DNA of 8,190 bases, taken from positions 1 to 8,190 of the forward strand of contig CAVBJJ010000056.1 in the NCBI GenBank assembly GCA_963595735.1, given 5' to 3'. A program made the translations under genes and the position numbers. Below are positions 7,392 through 8,190 of the stretch, piece by piece. The DNA is from CALWOS01 sp963595735. Its GTDB lineage: Bacteria; Bacillota; Clostridia; Oscillospirales; Oscillospiraceae. Under the pieces are notes generated by a model. That model saw only the letters and a list, made by a program, of their open reading frames with translations, was not told the origin of the DNA and did not search any database. Position 1 is the first letter of the stretch. Each line of letters starts with the position of its first letter.

Positions 7392-8072
7392 GTGCAAAAT
7401 CTGGAAAAACAATTGGGATATCGTTTTACCGATGTGGAGCTGCTGCGCTGTGCGCTGACCCATTCTTCTTATGCAAATGAGCATCATGGCAACCACCTGA
7501 CCTGCAATGAACGCCTGGAATTTCTGGGAGATTCGATTTTGGGACTGGTCACAGCGGAGCATTTGTATCACCGCTTTCCAACCCTGCCGGAGGGACGCAT
7601 GACCCGTCTGCGGGCGGAGTTGGTGTGTGAGCAAAGTCTGGTGAGCGTTGCGCAGACCCTGCACCTGGGGGACTATCTCCGCTTGGGCAGGGGGGAGGAG
7701 AACACCGGCGGCCGCCGCCGTCCGTCGATCCAGGCGGACTGTGTGGAGGCGATCATCGCGGCGATTTATCTGGACAGCGGCATGGAGCAGGCAAAGGCCT
7801 TTATTCAGCGCTATATCCTCTCTCAGCTGGATCGGGGGGTCACCCCGGAACGCAGCACGGACAACAAAACCGGTCTGCAGGAACTGGTGCAGCGCAAAAG
7901 CGGTCAGGTACTCAGCTATGAGCTGCGCAAGGAGTCCGGCCCCGACCACTGCAAGGAGTTCACCATGGCGGTTTGCCTGAACGGCAAGGAGATCGGGCAG
8001 GGAACCGGCCGCACGAAAAAGGAAGCGGAGCAGGCCGCCGCCGGTGCGGCGCTGGCGTTGCTGCAAAAGTAG
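7392..8072 (+). CDS. rnc: Ribonuclease III
   Basis: RNase III cuts double-stranded RNA, processing rRNA precursors and some mRNAs, and acts as a dimer. From GTG 7392 the protein has 226 aa, the normal size, and starts MQNLEKQLGYRF, as is usual for the family. The catalytic domain carries the signature NERLEFLGDS (39-48) with E40, E43 and D47. D116 and E119 lie in QADCVEAIIAAIYLDSG; these are the expected metal-binding residues. The C-terminal double-stranded-RNA-binding domain spans about 157-226 (DNKTGLQELVQ to the C-terminal LLQK), including the conserved GTGRTKKEAEQAAA helix start. No promoter is visible between the acpP hairpin and the start, so expression probably depends on read-through. 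A smc gene often follows rnc in Firmicutes; that region is outside the window. Confidence 0.95.
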   Translation: MQNLEKQLGYRFTDVELLRCALTHSSYANEHHGNHLTCNERLEFLGDSILGLVTAEHLYHRFPTLPEGRMTRLRAELVCEQSLVSVAQTLHLGDYLRLGRGEENTGGRRRPSIQADCVEAIIAAIYLDSGMEQAKAFIQRYILSQLDRGVTPERSTDNKTGLQELVQRKSGQVLSYELRKESGPDHCKEFTMAVCLNGKEIGQGTGRTKKEAEQAAAGAALALLQK

Positions 8073-8123
8073 CGAAGGATTCGGACACGGTGCAGAGAGA
8101 AGCGGTTTTTGCACATAAAAAAC

Positions 8124-8152
8124 TTGACAGGCTGCATATAGCATGGTATAAT
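8124..8152 (+). promoter_or_regulatory. Consensus sigma-70/sigma-A promoter facing out of the window
   Basis: TTGACA (8124-8129) and TATAAT (8147-8152) are both perfect and are separated by the optimal 17 bases. TG at 8144-8145 adds an extended -10 element, and an A-rich stretch (8116-8122) precedes the -35 box. Transcription should start near 8159. The leader then contains GGAGAG (8182-8187) directly against ATG 8188-8190, the last bases of the window. That spacing is too short for a normal start, so the true first gene may begin further right. Confidence 0.85.
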
Positions 8153-8190
8153 AAAAAGGTAAACTGTCTGGACGATCACCTGGAGAGATG

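Noticed and set aside
8090..8114. Hairpin GTGCAGAGA/TTTTTGCAC after rnc as a terminator
   Set aside because: Two of its nine pairs are G-U and it is followed by A-rich sequence, not a T-run, so it is not a convincing terminator on the + strand.
8182..8190. Start of a CDS at ATG 8188
   Set aside because: Only one codon is visible and the GGAG-to-ATG spacing of about 2 bases is too short, so it cannot be supported.

Overview
The window is a compact run of bacterial housekeeping genes, all on the + strand. The gene families, GC-rich coding sequence, strong AGGAG-type ribosome binding sites and gene order suggest a Clostridia-class Firmicute. A GC-rich gut lineage such as Oscillospiraceae/Ruminococcaceae is my best guess, but it is an inference and not proven. 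Two fixed 10-N runs mark the sequence as a scaffolded draft, possibly from a metagenome.

Layout from left to right. (1) The 3' part of a serine-type tRNA (1-55) is followed almost at once by an intrinsic terminator (58-97). (2) A tightly packed row follows: a TrmH/SpoU-family RNA 2'-O-methyltransferase (152-901), dprA (934-2258, split by a 10-N gap), topA (2271-4557, split by a second 10-N gap), trmFO (4612-5922) and plsX (5945-6991). The intergenic spacings are only 12 to 54 bases, so they probably share one transcript. (3) A short control region (6988-7034) overlaps the plsX stop codon. It holds a promoter, a dyad between its -35 and -10 boxes, and a second small inverted repeat. It precedes acpP (7077-7307). 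(4) A terminator-like hairpin with a T-run (7325-7369) lies between acpP and rnc (7392-8072). (5) The right end carries a consensus promoter (8124-8152) facing out of the window.

The genes fall into three functions. RNA modification and processing is covered by the SpoU-family enzyme, TrmFO and RNase III. DNA handling is covered by DprA and topoisomerase I. Membrane lipid synthesis is covered by PlsX, which makes acyl-phosphate from acyl-ACP, and by ACP itself. The layout joins two clusters that are familiar in Firmicutes, dprA-topA-trmFO and plsX-acpP-rnc.

I found no mobile element, CRISPR array, defence system, toxin-antitoxin pair or other undescribed system. The points worth a second look are regulatory (the acpP control region and the acpP/rnc hairpin) and technical. 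The first N gap appears to be a false gap over a 7-base overlap, and closing it restores an intact dprA. The second gap cuts topA just after its third zinc finger.
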